From assembly GCA_023014365.1 (NCBI GenBank), contig JAEBUN010000022.1, positions 1 to 64,000 on the forward strand: a DNA stretch of 64,000 nucleotides. The letters run 5' to 3'. The stretch comes from Lepiota brunneoincarnata (Eukaryota; Basidiomycota; Agaricomycetes; Agaricales; Agaricaceae). The notes under the pieces are model-generated. The model did no database searches and had not been told where the DNA came from. It worked only from the letters and a program-made list of their open reading frames with translations. Position numbers and translations under genes: made by a program. Positions 32,059 to 42,619 of the stretch are shown piece by piece; position 1 is the first letter of the stretch; each line of letters opens with the position of its first letter.

Positions 32059-33343
32059 TGAAAAGGTAGAAACGTTCGTATGTTTTAATATGGATAGTGG
32101 GCTTGTTTTCACTAAGCTTAGCCGAAATTCGATAAGCTTAAGCTAATACAAGTGGAATGAGATAGATAAGGAACAGTTTCGTCTTTTAGGGTGTTCTGGG
32201 GGTGCGTTCTGACAGCGAAATTCAAGAGAGTAGTGTTTTAGAGGTTAACGAACAGCCGTTGAAGTTATCTTAGCCGTACGGTGCAACAATGAAAGGACAA
32301 TCCCTGTCAATTCAAAGTGCGGGGTCTCTAGTCTCTGGTCTCTGGTCTCTGTCTCTGTCTCTGTCTCTAGCACTCTGGAACTCTAAACTCTGAACTCTGG
32401 TCTCTGTCTCTGTCTCTGGGTTGGTCGACGACCGAAGAATTCACACTTAACGACGCACACTAAATAGCCCTCTGAAACCGTTCTTGATCACGGCTCGCAG
32501 ACTTGCGTGTGGAAGCGGGGGTGAGACCTCTTGCTTCTCCACGAACAAGTGCGACCGTATTTATATTGTTTAGATACATACGAGAGATAGTAAATATGAA
32601 ATAGAAAACAATAAGCTTAATTGTTACAGGCACTGTAGAACATTTTGGAAGGTTCGGCAGCATTTCTACCTTGCCCTGGGTTATGGGTTTTTCTCTGATT
32701 AACGAATGGCAATCCAGCCAGACGTGTTTCGTGCTCGTCTGCATTATTCTGCGTCCACGCGAGCGCGTTAAGACTCCGGATCAATTATGATCGGAATGTA
32801 TAGCGGATGGACAGTCCCTTGATCCGTTGTAATTAATCTCAGTTAAGCAATAGGCCGAGGTGCCGGGACCCACAAAGCACTCGTTAATTAGGAGTCTTTG
32901 ATATTTCTAGGGTTTTGGGCATCGGGTGTCGCCTCCCGAACGTTGAACGTTCCGTTCCGTGGTCCGGTCATCATTATTGGGCTCGCTTTCGACGTAATAC
33001 TCCTGCGACAGCCGCTAGGTACATTCTTTATATTCAAACGCATCCGGGTTCATCAGAAAACTGCTCGTAAGGTCCCTTGATGCGACCGGAGTATACTCGA
33101 TAGACTATGTAGAGTCCTGAATCCCTCTGGAAAGCGTTCCGATAGTTTGGTTCACTAAGCTTAGTGATAATGAACTGGTTTGAACACTTCCAAGGCTCGA
33201 ATATCCTCAATTCGGTCGAACTGGCTACTACGGGACATAGTACCAATCCTCTATAGAGTTCTTTAATGATATAGCCAATGATTCTATGTAGAGAATCGTT
33301 CCGGAGTACGGAATTCATGTATAGGCGTGAAATCGGCGTATCA
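32059..33343 (-). repeat. Gypsy-2L 3' LTR
   Basis: 1285 bp. On the element strand it begins TGATACGCCGATTTCACGCC and ends TACCTTTTCA (TG...CA). It contains four TAAGCTTA sites, an AATATAAATA promoter box and a GAGACA-rich tandem stretch (plus-strand 32323-32418). It is nearly identical to 44657-45941. Confidence 0.95.
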
Positions 33344-33356
33344 TCTCCCCCTAACC
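33344..33356 (-). other. Gypsy-2L polypurine tract
   Basis: The minus strand reads GGTTAGGGGGAGA immediately before the LTR start TGATACG, the expected place and composition of the plus-strand primer for reverse transcription. The same tract precedes the right LTR in Gypsy-2R (63237-63247). Confidence 0.8.
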
Positions 33357-33668
33357 AATTGCTGACTGTCCTCAGTCATTATCTCCTTCAAATTCGCAGT
33401 ATCTGAGTCTCTCTGACGCGCTCTATGGTCTAGAACGTTCACCAGCTTCGAGGGTAGCGCACTTTCGCTAAGCTTATTCCAAATGATGTCATGTCACCGA
33501 GTTTAAATGTATAGATCAACTTCTTGTTGCTATAGCTTAAATTTTTATCTCTTTATTGGGTCTTTTAAATGTCCCAAGGTCTCGTTTCCTCTCTTTCGTT
33601 CTCCCTCTCACTCTTTATTCGTTTTATCCTGCTCGCAGATCACTCCTTAACGCCCACTTCTATCAACA

Positions 33669-35707
33669 ATGGACAGAAACACGCGCAGCAGCAAACGTGC
33701 CCGATACGAAGTAGACACGGACTCCTCCTCTGGTGAGTAGAGTTCGTGTTACAATCATCTTTGTTTTTCCTCACACTGTCCTCAGACTACGCTGGGCCTA
33801 GCACTGCCCCTCCGGCCTCTCAGGACGCGCCCTCTTCGTCGATTGCGCAACGTAAGTCTCTTTTCTCTCGCTCTCGTTGTTTTCCTCATGCTTTCTTTGT
33901 CCTTAGGTCTCACTATTCGCCTCCCGGCGCGTCGCAACCTCCTTCCTCAATGGGAACCACCAGCACCACGTGTTAGGAGAGCTAGAGGAGGGCGAGTGGG
34001 ACGAGGAGCTTGCGGAAATCGCCAGGGAGGTGTGGATAGGACCCCTCCCCCACCGTACTCGCCGCCCCGCGAACCAACCCCTCGGCCGGCCACTCCCCTG
34101 TCCACTCCTGTGCCGCGACGCGTCATCTCGATCGCGTCACTGTGCAATCCAACTGACGAGAGTTCTGCCGGATTGTCCGCAGAACTTTCGTTAGGTATCC
34201 CTGTCGGCGGGCCCTCTGGTGGATTATCCACAGAGGCTCCGTCCAGTTCAATGTTGCTGCCTCCTCTCGCCGTCTCTCTGCGCACCCTGGACGGTGAAGG
34301 CTCGCTGGTGCTCCCTCCCCTGGGTATTGCGTCAGGTTCAGAGGTGCCGGGCCCTTCAACAAACCGCCCCTCCTCTCCTGTAGCCTCTTCGGCTACTTCT
34401 ACGCGTAAGCTTAAGCCTTTTTCTGCTTATTTCTCCGCTCCTGCTAATAGTGTGCCTCATAGCTCGTATCCCTGCCGCTCTCAAAGGCAAGCAACGTGCA
34501 CAGTCATCTGCGCCGCCCCCGTCGCCTCTGTTCCTGGCGAGTTCAAATTCGCCATCGCATTCTCCGGTCCCAGAGGTCTCCCAAGAAGACCTCTTCAAAA
34601 TTTTTAACTGGTCCTCTACCCTGGTCGAGCGGAACGCATTGGCCTCTCCCAGGTGTCCTACGCCCTCGCTTCCTCACTTGGCTTCTGCTTCAGTCGAGTC
34701 TCTCCCAAGTCCCGCGGAGGCTTCGCCTTCTCCAGATTTGGAGCTCCTCTTGGAGCCTTCGCCTGTTCCCCAGGAGCCGGCGTTCGTTTTTCAAGACTCA
34801 TTCTTAGCTTCTCCAACCCCCGTCCCCTCTCGTTTGCCGAGCCCGGTGGTCCCAGACACATCCCAGTCCTTGCCTCCCCAAGCCGGACCTTCAGGGTCGC
34901 GTCGCGCGCGCGTAACCCTACCGAAGAAAAGCTCTAACACGCGCCCAAAGAAATATACTCCCCGGGCGCGCATCCGACGTTCTGAAGCCGAAATAATCCG
35001 GGATCATGGATACCGGCACCCAGTCCCGCTCTTTTGTGAGGACTTTTCTAGGCTGCTGGCAGCTAGCCAGCTTTCGGTACGTTCTCCAAGTTTTTCTCGT
35101 GTTTCCTTATTAACTGTTTTGCCCCTTCCCTAGTACGTGCCGCCTCGGTCTCGGTGCACTACTTGCGCCGCTCGTAAGTTGGAGTGCGAGCCTCTGGGCA
35201 AGGGTAAGAAGTGTCGCAGCTGCGACCTGTACAACTACCCCTGTACCTTCGCAGACCATCCGCGAGTCTCGGCTGGCGTTGCGAACGCCCTGGTCACGTC
35301 CTCACTGACCAGTGAATACCGTAAGTTTCTCTGTTCACTGTTTTTCCCATTTATTCACTTTTTATTTCCCAGATCTTGCTGCCTTCGCACGTGTTGCGTC
35401 CTCCAGCTTGGTCAGTCTGGAGGCCAATCGTGTTGCCTACGAGGCATCGGCCTTCCACCACCGCCGTGTAATCTACCAGTTCGTCCAGGAGATGCAAGCT
35501 ACCAGGACGGCCTTGGACGGTAACGACGTGGCGTTCGTGGAGATGGGTATGGCCGAGTCCCTCGAAGACGTCCAGGCGTTCTTCGAGTTTGCTGACAACT
35601 TTCCGGGGGTCCCGACATACGAAGAATTCGAGGAGCTCAAATCGCTCCTCTTCCTCGCTTTCCCGATGACTCAGGATCCGGAGTCTGTCTTGGAGGACTT
35701 GAACTAG
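33669..35707 (+). CDS. Antisense gene E1: Zn(II)2Cys6 protein carried by Gypsy-2
   Basis: Six exons (33669-33732, 33786-33851, 33907-34404, 34463-35076, 35134-35320, 35373-35707) join without a frame break to 587 aa. All five introns (51-57 nt) are GT...AG. N-terminus: basic MDRNTRSSKRARYE, a possible nuclear signal. Residues about 40-410: Pro/Ser-rich, probably disordered, with a PPPPY motif. Residues 422-451: C-X2-C-X6-C-X8-C-X2-C-X6-C, the exact spacing of a fungal Zn(II)2Cys6 DNA-binding cluster. Residues about 475-587: helical, acidic, possibly for dimerisation or activation. It lies on the strand opposite pol, just inside the 3' LTR, so its introns are invisible to splicing of the genomic sense RNA and survive retrotransposition. 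A DNA-binding regulator role follows from the domain; the target is unknown. The copy in Gypsy-2R keeps open exons. Confidence 0.85.
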
Positions 35708-36328
35708 TGCCTGCTTCCCTTTCCTCTCTTGAATGTAATATATCCTCTTGTCCTGTATATAGTTACATTTCGCTTAACGATTCTTGTCTCTTGGTATCTT
35801 TCTGAGTTAAGCTTAAGGCCCTTCTGGAATATCCCAAGCTAAGCTAAGGCTTCCAGCCGCTTATACGCTCATCAGATATTTCTCTGATACTTCTGCTATG
35901 TTTATTGACATCTCAGCGCGCCACGATTCGCCATGTGTAGTGAACCGGTCATCCGTTCCGGCTTCATTTACAAGCCCGAACCCGAACCAGCCTGTACACG
36001 GGGTTTGACGCGCCATTTGCGCCACTTGGGGCCCGTCTCCCCCTAGCCAAATTGAAATCGGTGCCCTCACCGTTCCATCCGAATCCCTGTGCACACTGAT
36101 AACCGCGAGACCCTGGCGACCTGTTACCCAATAAGGCAACTGTGGTTCAGCTAGTCTGTCGAAGGCTGGCTACTCAAGATTACAGGTTTCCTAGGCCTCT
36201 CAGGTCATAAGCTTAGGGTGGAGGGTGCTCTTTATCCACTCGTCATGATTCGTCATCACTGCCGACAGCCTTTTCTTATAAAAGCGAGGGAGCGACGTCT
36301 CATTCTAGCAGACACTCTTCGTAAGAAA
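35708..36328 (+). promoter_or_regulatory. E1-E2 intergenic region with E2 promoter
   Basis: No coding frame. Contains TATAAAAG at 36277-36284, 45 bp before the E2 start codon, a normal spacing for a fungal TATA promoter with a short leader, plus two TAAGCTTA palindromes (35808 and 36208). The corresponding region of Gypsy-2R is conserved. Confidence 0.6.
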
Positions 36329-37676
36329 ATGGCTTCTTCAATCCCCAACCTTCAAGTCGAGCTCGACGATCTCATCAGCAACACCAAAGGTCGTCTTCAG
36401 CGCCTGCAAAACGGTCAAGTCGCTCGTCCCCTCGTCGAGAAGGCTCTCCTCGCATTCGACGCCCCTGGGGTATGTCTATTCTTTTCATGCTTCTCTCGCT
36501 GTTCCTCAATCATTTCTAGTCTGCTTATATTGAAGCGTTATCGGAGGATAATGAAGCTATCAAGCTTCATGTCAACCAAGACTACGTCTTCCGTATTCGC
36601 AAGCTCTACGAAATTTACCAAAACAACTACCATTCGTCTTATGAGATGCCCGCGATCTATAAGGCGCTCTCTGAATGCTGTAGCCGCATTAATCGCGTCC
36701 GCTCTGAAGAATCCCACAAAACCCGTACCGAAGAGGCTCAGAACCCGTCGTCCACGACTGGCTCTACTTCCTCCAACGTTGCCGAAGGCTCTGCTGTCCC
36801 CAAACGCGTAAGCTTAGCGTTCTTTTGGCTTCAAATCGTCTTCTCATGCATAAGCTTAGCCTCGCAAGGGTCGCAAGGCCCCTATCTCTGCTGCTGTTGT
36901 GGTAGACACCGATACCGAGCCTGCGGAGAGTATGAATAGTGCCTCCAACTCCCGAGCAACTGGTGCTGACACGGTAATCTAGCTGCTTCTCAACCTATTA
37001 CATTGGCTGAGATCATCGCTCGCCTTCAGGACATGATGGTCGACGAGGAGGTCTCTCAAGCTATCGTCGAAGAGGTTCGTGTAGTTCCGCCTTATCGCAA
37101 GCGTCGTTTGTCTACCTCCGACGTGGTGCGCCAGCTCCACTCCCCCCAACCACTGATTCTGACTTCCTCTCTCTCTAGGAGACTGTCAAAAAGTCCTCAT
37201 CGTCTAAAGGCTCTGTCCGTCTTCTTCCCTATTGTCAAGTTCCCAATATGAACACTAAACACTGCTGTTATGTCCGGGCTGAACAGGTTCTAGCCAAAGC
37301 CAGCGCCAATACTGCCAAACGCGCCCGTACCGAGTCTGCTTCTGATGAGCGCACCTTCGCAGGCTTATCCGGTGGGCAATTTCTCACTTCTGTTCGTTAA
37401 GCTTAGCGGTTCTGACACTTTTCCCGGGCAGCTCGTTTGCTCCAGGAACTCCAAAACCTCCTGTCTCACTCTCGCGACGAGTACGAGTCTGAATCTCGCA
37501 GTGACGACGCTCGGTCTGTCAAATGCGACCTCAATTCGCTCAGCCGGGACTTCATCGAGGCTATTCCCTCGCTCGAAGCTAACTTAAAGAGGTTCCAATT
37601 CCTCATTCAAGAGCGCATCCGTCTCAAAAGTCTTTTGCGCAACCTCTCCGACTTGGACAAGCCCCTCCCCACTTAA
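36329..37676 (+). CDS. Antisense gene E2: basic/helical protein carried by Gypsy-2
   Basis: Six exons (36329-36469, 36520-36807, 36860-36973, 37030-37122, 37179-37371, 37432-37676) join in frame to 357 aa; introns are 50-60 nt with GT...AG ends. Residues 1-47: helical leucine/valine pattern (LQVELDDLISNTKGRLQRLQ). Residues about 48-140: mixed helix ending in Ser/Thr-rich sequence. Basic patches PRKGRKAP, PYRKRR and AKRARTE suggest nuclear or nucleic-acid contact. C-terminus about residues 277-357: long helical stretch (RLLQELQNLLSH; LEANLKRFQFLIQERIRLKS) that may form a coiled coil. It converges on pol with 78 bp between the two stops. The second intron begins and ends with the TAAGCTTA palindrome, and the stop codon lies in another. 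No family was recognised. The Gypsy-2R copy has decayed. Confidence 0.75.
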
Positions 37677-37754
37677 GCTTAACGCTTTTACAGTCCCTAG
37701 GATAGTTTTCCGTCGATAAGTAGATAGTTCTGTCCACAATATCAGGTTTTTTTT

Positions 37755-40700
37755 CTATCCTTCCAACTCTTCCGGCTCCCATCTGTCACTAGGCTCATCC
37801 TCAGTAGTCTCCTCCAGGGTCTTCAGTCCCTCTGGCGACAGATCTATCAACTCTTGTAATTCCGGCGGCAACGGTATATGTTTCCTGGCTAAGTAGGGAA
37901 TTACTCTGAACGCCGCCACTTTATTCTGCCATACCGAACCGTCCAACTCTGCCAGGATATAAGATCCTCCCTTTGATCTAGATATGACCACCATGGGTCC
38001 TAGATACCTGGGTTTCATCTTCCTGTCTGCTGAGCTCTCTATAGCCGTATTTCTCACTAATACTAAATCTCCCGCGCCGAAGCGATAGTCTTTTATCTTA
38101 TGCGCTGCTTGCCGTTCCATTTCCCAAGCCTTGCTAAGCTTAGTGTCTGAAACACGCTGACGCATCTCCTCAACATGCCGAACATGTTTTGCCAAAGCCT
38201 GAGCTCGATATCCTATCAACTCGGCCGTGGTCAAGTACTTATTCGGTAGCTGCACCAGCCAAGTGGCCTCTTTGACATCCAAAGGTAGCGTCGGGTGCGC
38301 TCCGGTTACCAAAAAGTACGGGGAACACCCCATTCCTTTTCTAATGGTGATCCGATCTGCCCACATAACGTGCGGTAGGTGCCAATACCACTTTTTGACG
38401 TCTCCATCTGTAGCTTTGTACAACATTTGTCGCACATCCCAGTGGGGTCGCTCAATAATCCCGTTCGCTTTGGAATTGTAAGGAGATATCGTTACTCCCT
38501 TTATCCCATATTTTTCTTCCAGCCATCGAACAGCTTTCTTAAATGGAGAACCGTTGTCCGTGACAATCTTCACTATACAGCCCCATCGGCAAATGATATC
38601 TTCGAATAACCACTGCGCGATCGAACTGGCGTTCTCTTTTCTCAACGCCTTTGCCTCCATCCAAGATGACAGTCCACACCTTCCATGCACAATATAACTA
38701 CACCCATTAGAACTTGGCGTCATATGTAGTGTGTCCACATGTAGCACTTGGAATATCGACGGCGTGGGCGTTACTATTGGCGGCGTCTCGATGATCACCT
38801 TTTGCCGTTGCTGGCATAGATGGCACGATTGCACATACCAAGCTACGTCTCCTTCAACTTCCGGCCACCAGAACCTCTGCGTTATAAGCTTAGTGGTTGC
38901 GTATATTCCTCTGTGTCCTAGGAAGTCGTGGCTGGCTCGCAACATATACATACGTTGCTCCTTATCCACTACTAGCTGATGCTGACCGCTAGGACTCGTC
39001 CTATACAGCCTCCCCTCTTTATCCAAGAAGAAATGCTCTACCATATGCTTAAGCTTACGCAGATCTGGCTCATCCAAGCCTTCAGCTGCGCTACTGCCCC
39101 CTGTTTTCAGGTATTCCCTGACTTTGGGTATCCTTTCATCTTGTATTCGCGCTGTATCTGTCCTGCGCGACTCATCATATGTTTCCTCTATCTCGGCCGA
39201 CTTTTCCTCTTCGAAATCTGGCACTAGCCTGACATCCGTCATTAAGCTTAGTACTTGTCGATGGTTTTCTGGACAGGCTGGGTCTTCTATAACCCTAAGC
39301 TTAGCCTGTTGTTCATCCAAGTACTCTTCCCGGGCTTGATCCAGCTCATACTCAAAATCATACACATCACGCGCCAGACCCTGGTTGAAGCCAGAGCGAC
39401 TGTCGATCTCATCGCAGAAGGCTTCCAAGGGTAAAGGATCTGCGGCCCCTGGATCTTCTTTGATCAGTTCGAACTCCTCTCCTTCATCCTCGGATCCATC
39501 GTCGAAGCGACGGGCTGTCTCATCACCGGGATAGTAGCGTCGCCTGGACAGTCCGTCCGGTCCAAAGTTCTTCCCTTCTTTGTGTACTAGCGTGAAGTGG
39601 AACGACCTAATGAAGTCCACCCAGCGGTTTACTGTGGCGTTCGGGAGCTTCCCTGGGTTGTTTAACATCCCAAAGAGAAACTTCGCATCCGTCTCCACCA
39701 CTAAGTTTCTTGATCCCCACAGTAAATATTTCTCTTGTTCCAGCACCATTCTTAAGCCGCATAGCTCTCGCTTGGGCTGAGAGTATCTCTGCTGTCTTTC
39801 ATCCAATAATATTGACCCAAACTTCACATAATGTATAAGCTTAGCGTCTTCTCCATCTCTCTGATATATGTAGTATCCCACCGCCCTCCATGAGGTATCC
39901 ACGGCTACTACTATGGGTTGTTTACTCGGAAATTCGGGGTTCCTGGTCGGGAAACAGCGCTGAATCGCATCTTTCAGCTCCTGCTGCGCTTTCCGTTCGT
40001 TTTCTCCCCACTCAAACTCTTGCCCTTTTTTAAGCTTTTCGTACAGAGGTGCCGCTATGGCTATGAACTTTGGGATATGATTCCTGCAGCGCGTAGCTGT
40101 TCCTAGAAAACCCCTTAGCTCGGAGACATTCTCGCAATCCCCCCATCTTAATATCTTCCCAATGGTGTCTGTAGCAGGCAACCGTCCTTTATATGAGCAT
40201 TCAAAACCCACCACGGTGATTTCATCAGCGCAGATAGTCGTCTTGGGCCCAGAGAAGGTCCCTCCTACGTATTTCATCCTCTGTAGAATCCTATTGACGG
40301 TCTGCATGTGTTCCCATACAAATCTTCGGATCCCTGGGTTCTCTTTCAACGTCTCTTCCGTGCCATCTGGCAACTCATATCTAGTTTTCGGCCCTCTGAT
40401 AGGTACATCATCTATGTACGGCATCGTGTATTCTGGTATCTCACTGGCTAGGATCGCTGTTACATCCTCATGGAATATAGGCACTGAGTTGGTCCATCCC
40501 ATGGGTAATGTCACTAAGCGTAGCGCTCCAAAAGGCGTCTGGAACGTTGTTAAGTCCCGAGACGACTCAGCTAACAGTCGCTCGTCATAGCCAACATATA
40601 GATCCAGAATGCCTCCGCAAGCTCTGCCTGCGAAGTGCATCGCCAAATCTTCCGTTGCTGGCGGCAGTCCTGAATGCGCTATCGTCACTCTGTTCAGCGG

Positions 40701-41528
40701 CTCCAAGCTGTGTACCAGTCTCAAACTTTTCCCATCTTTCTTCACCACACAGAACCATCGGGATCTATAGGATGAGTTCGACGGCTCGTATACACCAGCA
40801 CTAATCTTTCTCTTTATAATGGCACAGACTTCATCATAGATCGCTGGTGGAATCGGAATGGGCTTCTCCACCCACGGAGTATGTTCTACCGTCGGTATCT
40901 CGATCGGCGGGAAGAAGTCTTCCCTAAAACATCCCCTCTCCTCATCTGTCCATGCGAATGCCCTTTCCTGAAGCATCATGACTTGGTGCATCAGCTTTCT
41001 TTCTTCTGGCCACAAGAAATCCCCTGCATGGGCTTCATCCAGCTTAAGCTTGCGCTCCTCCGTATATCTGCCTGTCGGGACAAACTCTGGAGGATGCATG
41101 CTAAGCTTAGGCATTTCTGCCAGCGGATCCCCTTTTATTTCTCGTTTTATCCTGAATTTCTCCGGTAAATCACCTAACACTGGCCTCACTTTTAAAGCGA
41201 CTGGTTTATATTTCTTCCCAGCCAGGCATTGTACAATATCTTCGTCATCCCCTTCAGTTTCGAAGACAGTCATTCCCTGACCCTCCGTATCCTGTGCGTT
41301 GGCGATGCGCCCTAGGCACGATAACGCCGTTGCTCTATCTTCCTGTGGGCAGTCCTCATCGCGTATGACTCGGTCAATGAACATTAGCTGTAGCTCGGCC
41401 TCTGAGAAGCTTCCTTTTGCTAAGCTTAGTGTTTGTGCGACGACAGGGCCCTTCTCATCATCATAGTCTATTATACAAGCCACCTCTCCTTGTCCCTCAG
41501 TCAACTCATCGAGGTTTCTTGAAAATTT
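37755..41528 (-). CDS. pol: Gypsy-2L pol: RT, RNase H, integrase
   Basis: About 1250-residue enzyme polyprotein, uninterrupted. RT palm at roughly residues 230-420 with the catalytic YIDD ([11 protein letters not shown]) and [20 protein letters not shown] upstream; RNase H at about 540-650 ([28 protein letters not shown]); integrase HHCC (HDFLGHRG...CHLCQQRQ) then D-D-E as [23 protein letters not shown]; a C-terminal region with [13 protein letters not shown]. It overlaps the end of the protease frame by the A AAU UUU slippery site and is one frame back, so translation by -1 frameshift is likely. The start given is the slippery site; the first ATG is not needed. RT, RNase H and integrase appear complete, so this copy may be active. 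Confidence 0.93.
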   Translation of the reverse strand, partial: KFSRNLDELTEGQGEVACIIDYDDEKGPVVAQTLSLAKGSFSEAELQLMFIDRVIRDEDCPQEDRATALSCLGRIANAQDTEGQGMTVFETEGDDEDIVQCLAGKKYKPVALKVRPVLGDLPEKFRIKREIKGDPLAEMPKLSMHPPEFVPTGRYTEERKLKLDEAHAGDFLWPEERKLMHQVMMLQERAFAWTDEERGCFREDFFPPIEIPTVEHTPWVEKPIPIPPAIYDEVCAIIKRKISAGVYEPSNSSYRSRWFCVVKKDGKSLRLVHSLEPLNRVTIAHSGLPPATEDLAMHFAGRACGGILDLYVGYDERLLAESSRDLTTFQTPFGALRLVTLPMGWTNSVPIFHEDVTAILASEIPEYTMPYIDDVPIRGPKTRYELPDGTEETLKENPGIRRFVWEHMQTVNRILQRMKYVGGTFSGPKTTICADEITVVGFECSYKGRLPATDTIGKILRWGDCENVSELRGFLGTATRCRNHIPKFIAIAAPLYEKLKKGQEFEWGENERKAQQELKDAIQRCFPTRNPEFPSKQPIVVAVDTSWRAVGYYIYQRDGEDAKLIHYVKFGSILLDERQQRYSQPKRELCGLRMVLEQEKYLLWGSRNLVVETDAKFLFGMLNNPGKLPNATVNRWVDFIRSFHFTLVHKEGKNFGPDGLSRRRYYPGDETARRFDDGSEDEGEEFELIKEDPGAADPLPLEAFCDEIDSRSGFNQGLARDVYDFEYELDQAREEYLDEQQAKLRVIEDPACPENHRQVLSLMTDVRLVPDFEEEKSAEIEETYDESRRTDTARIQDERIPKVREYLKTGGSSAAEGLDEPDLRKLKHMVEHFFLDKEGRLYRTSPSGQHQLVVDKEQRMYMLRASHDFLGHRGIYATTKLITQRFWWPEVEGDVAWYVQSCHLCQQRQKVIIETPPIVTPTPSIFQVLHVDTLHMTPSSNGCSYIVHGRCGLSSWMEAKALRKENASSIAQWLFEDIICRWGCIVKIVTDNGSPFKKAVRWLEEKYGIKGVTISPYNSKANGIIERPHWDVRQMLYKATDGDVKKWYWHLPHVMWADRITIRKGMGCSPYFLVTGAHPTLPLDVKEATWLVQLPNKYLTTAELIGYRAQALAKHVRHVEEMRQRVSDTKLSKAWEMERQAAHKIKDYRFGAGDLVLVRNTAIESSADRKMKPRYLGPMVVISRSKGGSYILAELDGSVWQNKVAAFRVIPYLARKHIPLPPELQELIDLSPEGLKTLEETTEDEPSDRWEPEELEG

Positions 41529-42619
41529 TGACTGTTTTCCCTAAGCTTAGGAGGATTACACTCTCCTCGAGCATAAGTTGGTAACACAGCCCGTTCTCTG
41601 GTATTTGGGTCCGTAATAACCAAGGTTTGCTCGCCACTGGCGCTATTCCTGACTTCGCTAGCCGTCATTACATCAAAGGGTCGTCCCAAGAGTACTCGAT
41701 ACGCGGGGTTACGAACGATGTGAACTTGCAAATAGATTGTGACTCCCCCGCAGGTAAAGCCTACGTTCTTTGCCAGTCCACAAGTCTTTTCAACCTGCCC
41801 ATTCGCACTCTGCAAATTTATCGTAGTATCTGGATCCCAAGAAACTTGACATGCAATCGCCGCTTCCTGACTCATGGAGACGATCTGTGACCCGCTATCT
41901 AGCAAGGCCTCTTCCTGCCGAATCCCATTTATCAGAGTTGGCACTACTCTCAACGGCTCGCATTCTTTCGCAATAAACACTTGCCGTCCCCTGTCTCTTC
42001 GAGGAAGTGACTCCAAGTACTGCATGATTGGATCCTGCGCTACCCAGGCTTGGGTTGCCGAGCCTTCTCGGAGCACTGTATCATACTTCCGAGTGCCGTC
42101 TGCTAGCTCCGTTATCATGACTTGTACTGGCCCACTATTAATCTCTATATCTTCTGTATCATCGTCCCAGGGCCCTACTCCTGCTATTAAGCTTTGACTC
42201 GTGGGTACCCGTTTTCTCATAATGCGCTCCCTATAAGCGTTCCTGTATATCGGTGACAATGCCAAGAGTTCTCCATGCGATACTGAGGCTTCTCGCTTCA
42301 ATACCCTGCTGAGTACTTCCTCCACATCGACACTCCTCTCTATAGGGGCCTGGTGCTTATACGCAGGCTCCTTCTTAGATGGTTCCATCCTTCTGACAGG
42401 CAACGGTGGCACCTCAACGACCGGGCGCAGTGGTTTCACATTTCTATATGGTAATTCCCCTGCTGCGGCACGCACTGGTTCCTCCGTTGTCTGCCCTATT
42501 TCCTCATTTTCTGATTCTTCTGATCGCTCGGAATCCGACGCGTCCTCAGGAGTCTGTCCTCTGGCGAAGGCGACCTTCTTCTTCAGAGCCGGCTCCTTCC
42601 TCGAACCCTTTAGAAACCC
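41501..42619 (-). CDS. pro: Gypsy-2L protease ORF (pro)
   Basis: About 370-residue frame between gag and pol, reached by a -1 shift at G GGU UUC. An acidic and basic linker (about residues 1-200) is followed by a retropepsin: active site [13 protein letters not shown] (D-S-G) and the C-terminal [13 protein letters not shown] flap/strand region. It ends ETSMS TGA at 41501-41503. Gypsy-1 has the protease fused to gag instead, so the two families organise the same proteins differently. Confidence 0.85.
   Translation of the reverse strand, partial: GFLKGSRKEPALKKKVAFARGQTPEDASDSERSEESENEEIGQTTEEPVRAAAGELPYRNVKPLRPVVEVPPLPVRRMEPSKKEPAYKHQAPIERSVDVEEVLSRVLKREASVSHGELLALSPIYRNAYRERIMRKRVPTSQSLIAGVGPWDDDTEDIEINSGPVQVMITELADGTRKYDTVLREGSATQAWVAQDPIMQYLESLPRRDRGRQVFIAKECEPLRVVPTLINGIRQEEALLDSGSQIVSMSQEAAIACQVSWDPDTTINLQSANGQVEKTCGLAKNVGFTCGGVTIYLQVHIVRNPAYRVLLGRPFDVMTASEVRNSASGEQTLVITDPNTRERAVLPTYARGECNPPKLRENSQNFQETSMS
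41522..41528 (-). promoter_or_regulatory. -1 frameshift site, protease to pol
   Basis: The minus-strand protease frame reads CAA AAT TTT CAA; A AAT TTT fits X XXY YYZ. Eighteen nucleotides separate it from the TGA at 41503-41501. The -1 frame continues TCA AGA AAC CTC GAT GAG TTG ACT into pol without a stop. The same heptamer is kept in Gypsy-2R (55637-55643). Confidence 0.65.
42610..42619 (-). promoter_or_regulatory. -1 frameshift site, gag to protease
   Basis: Gag ends TCG GGT TTC TAA on the minus strand; G GGT TTC is a classic X XXY YYZ heptamer directly before the stop. A GC-rich palindrome (GAGCCGGCTC) about 20 nt downstream could help pausing, untested. The same site is conserved in Gypsy-2R (54546-54555). 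Confidence 0.75.

Noticed and set aside
32323..32418. Possible CRISPR-like array of short repeats in the LTR
   Set aside because: Units are 6 nt, have no spacers, and recur in each LTR; this is a simple tandem repeat in a eukaryotic element.
32460..33318. Small ORFs within the Gypsy-2 LTRs (94 and 60 codons), repeated at 45058-45916 and in reverse at 51078-52090
   Set aside because: They recur only because the LTR recurs; there is no domain, and they overlap the promoter and leader region.
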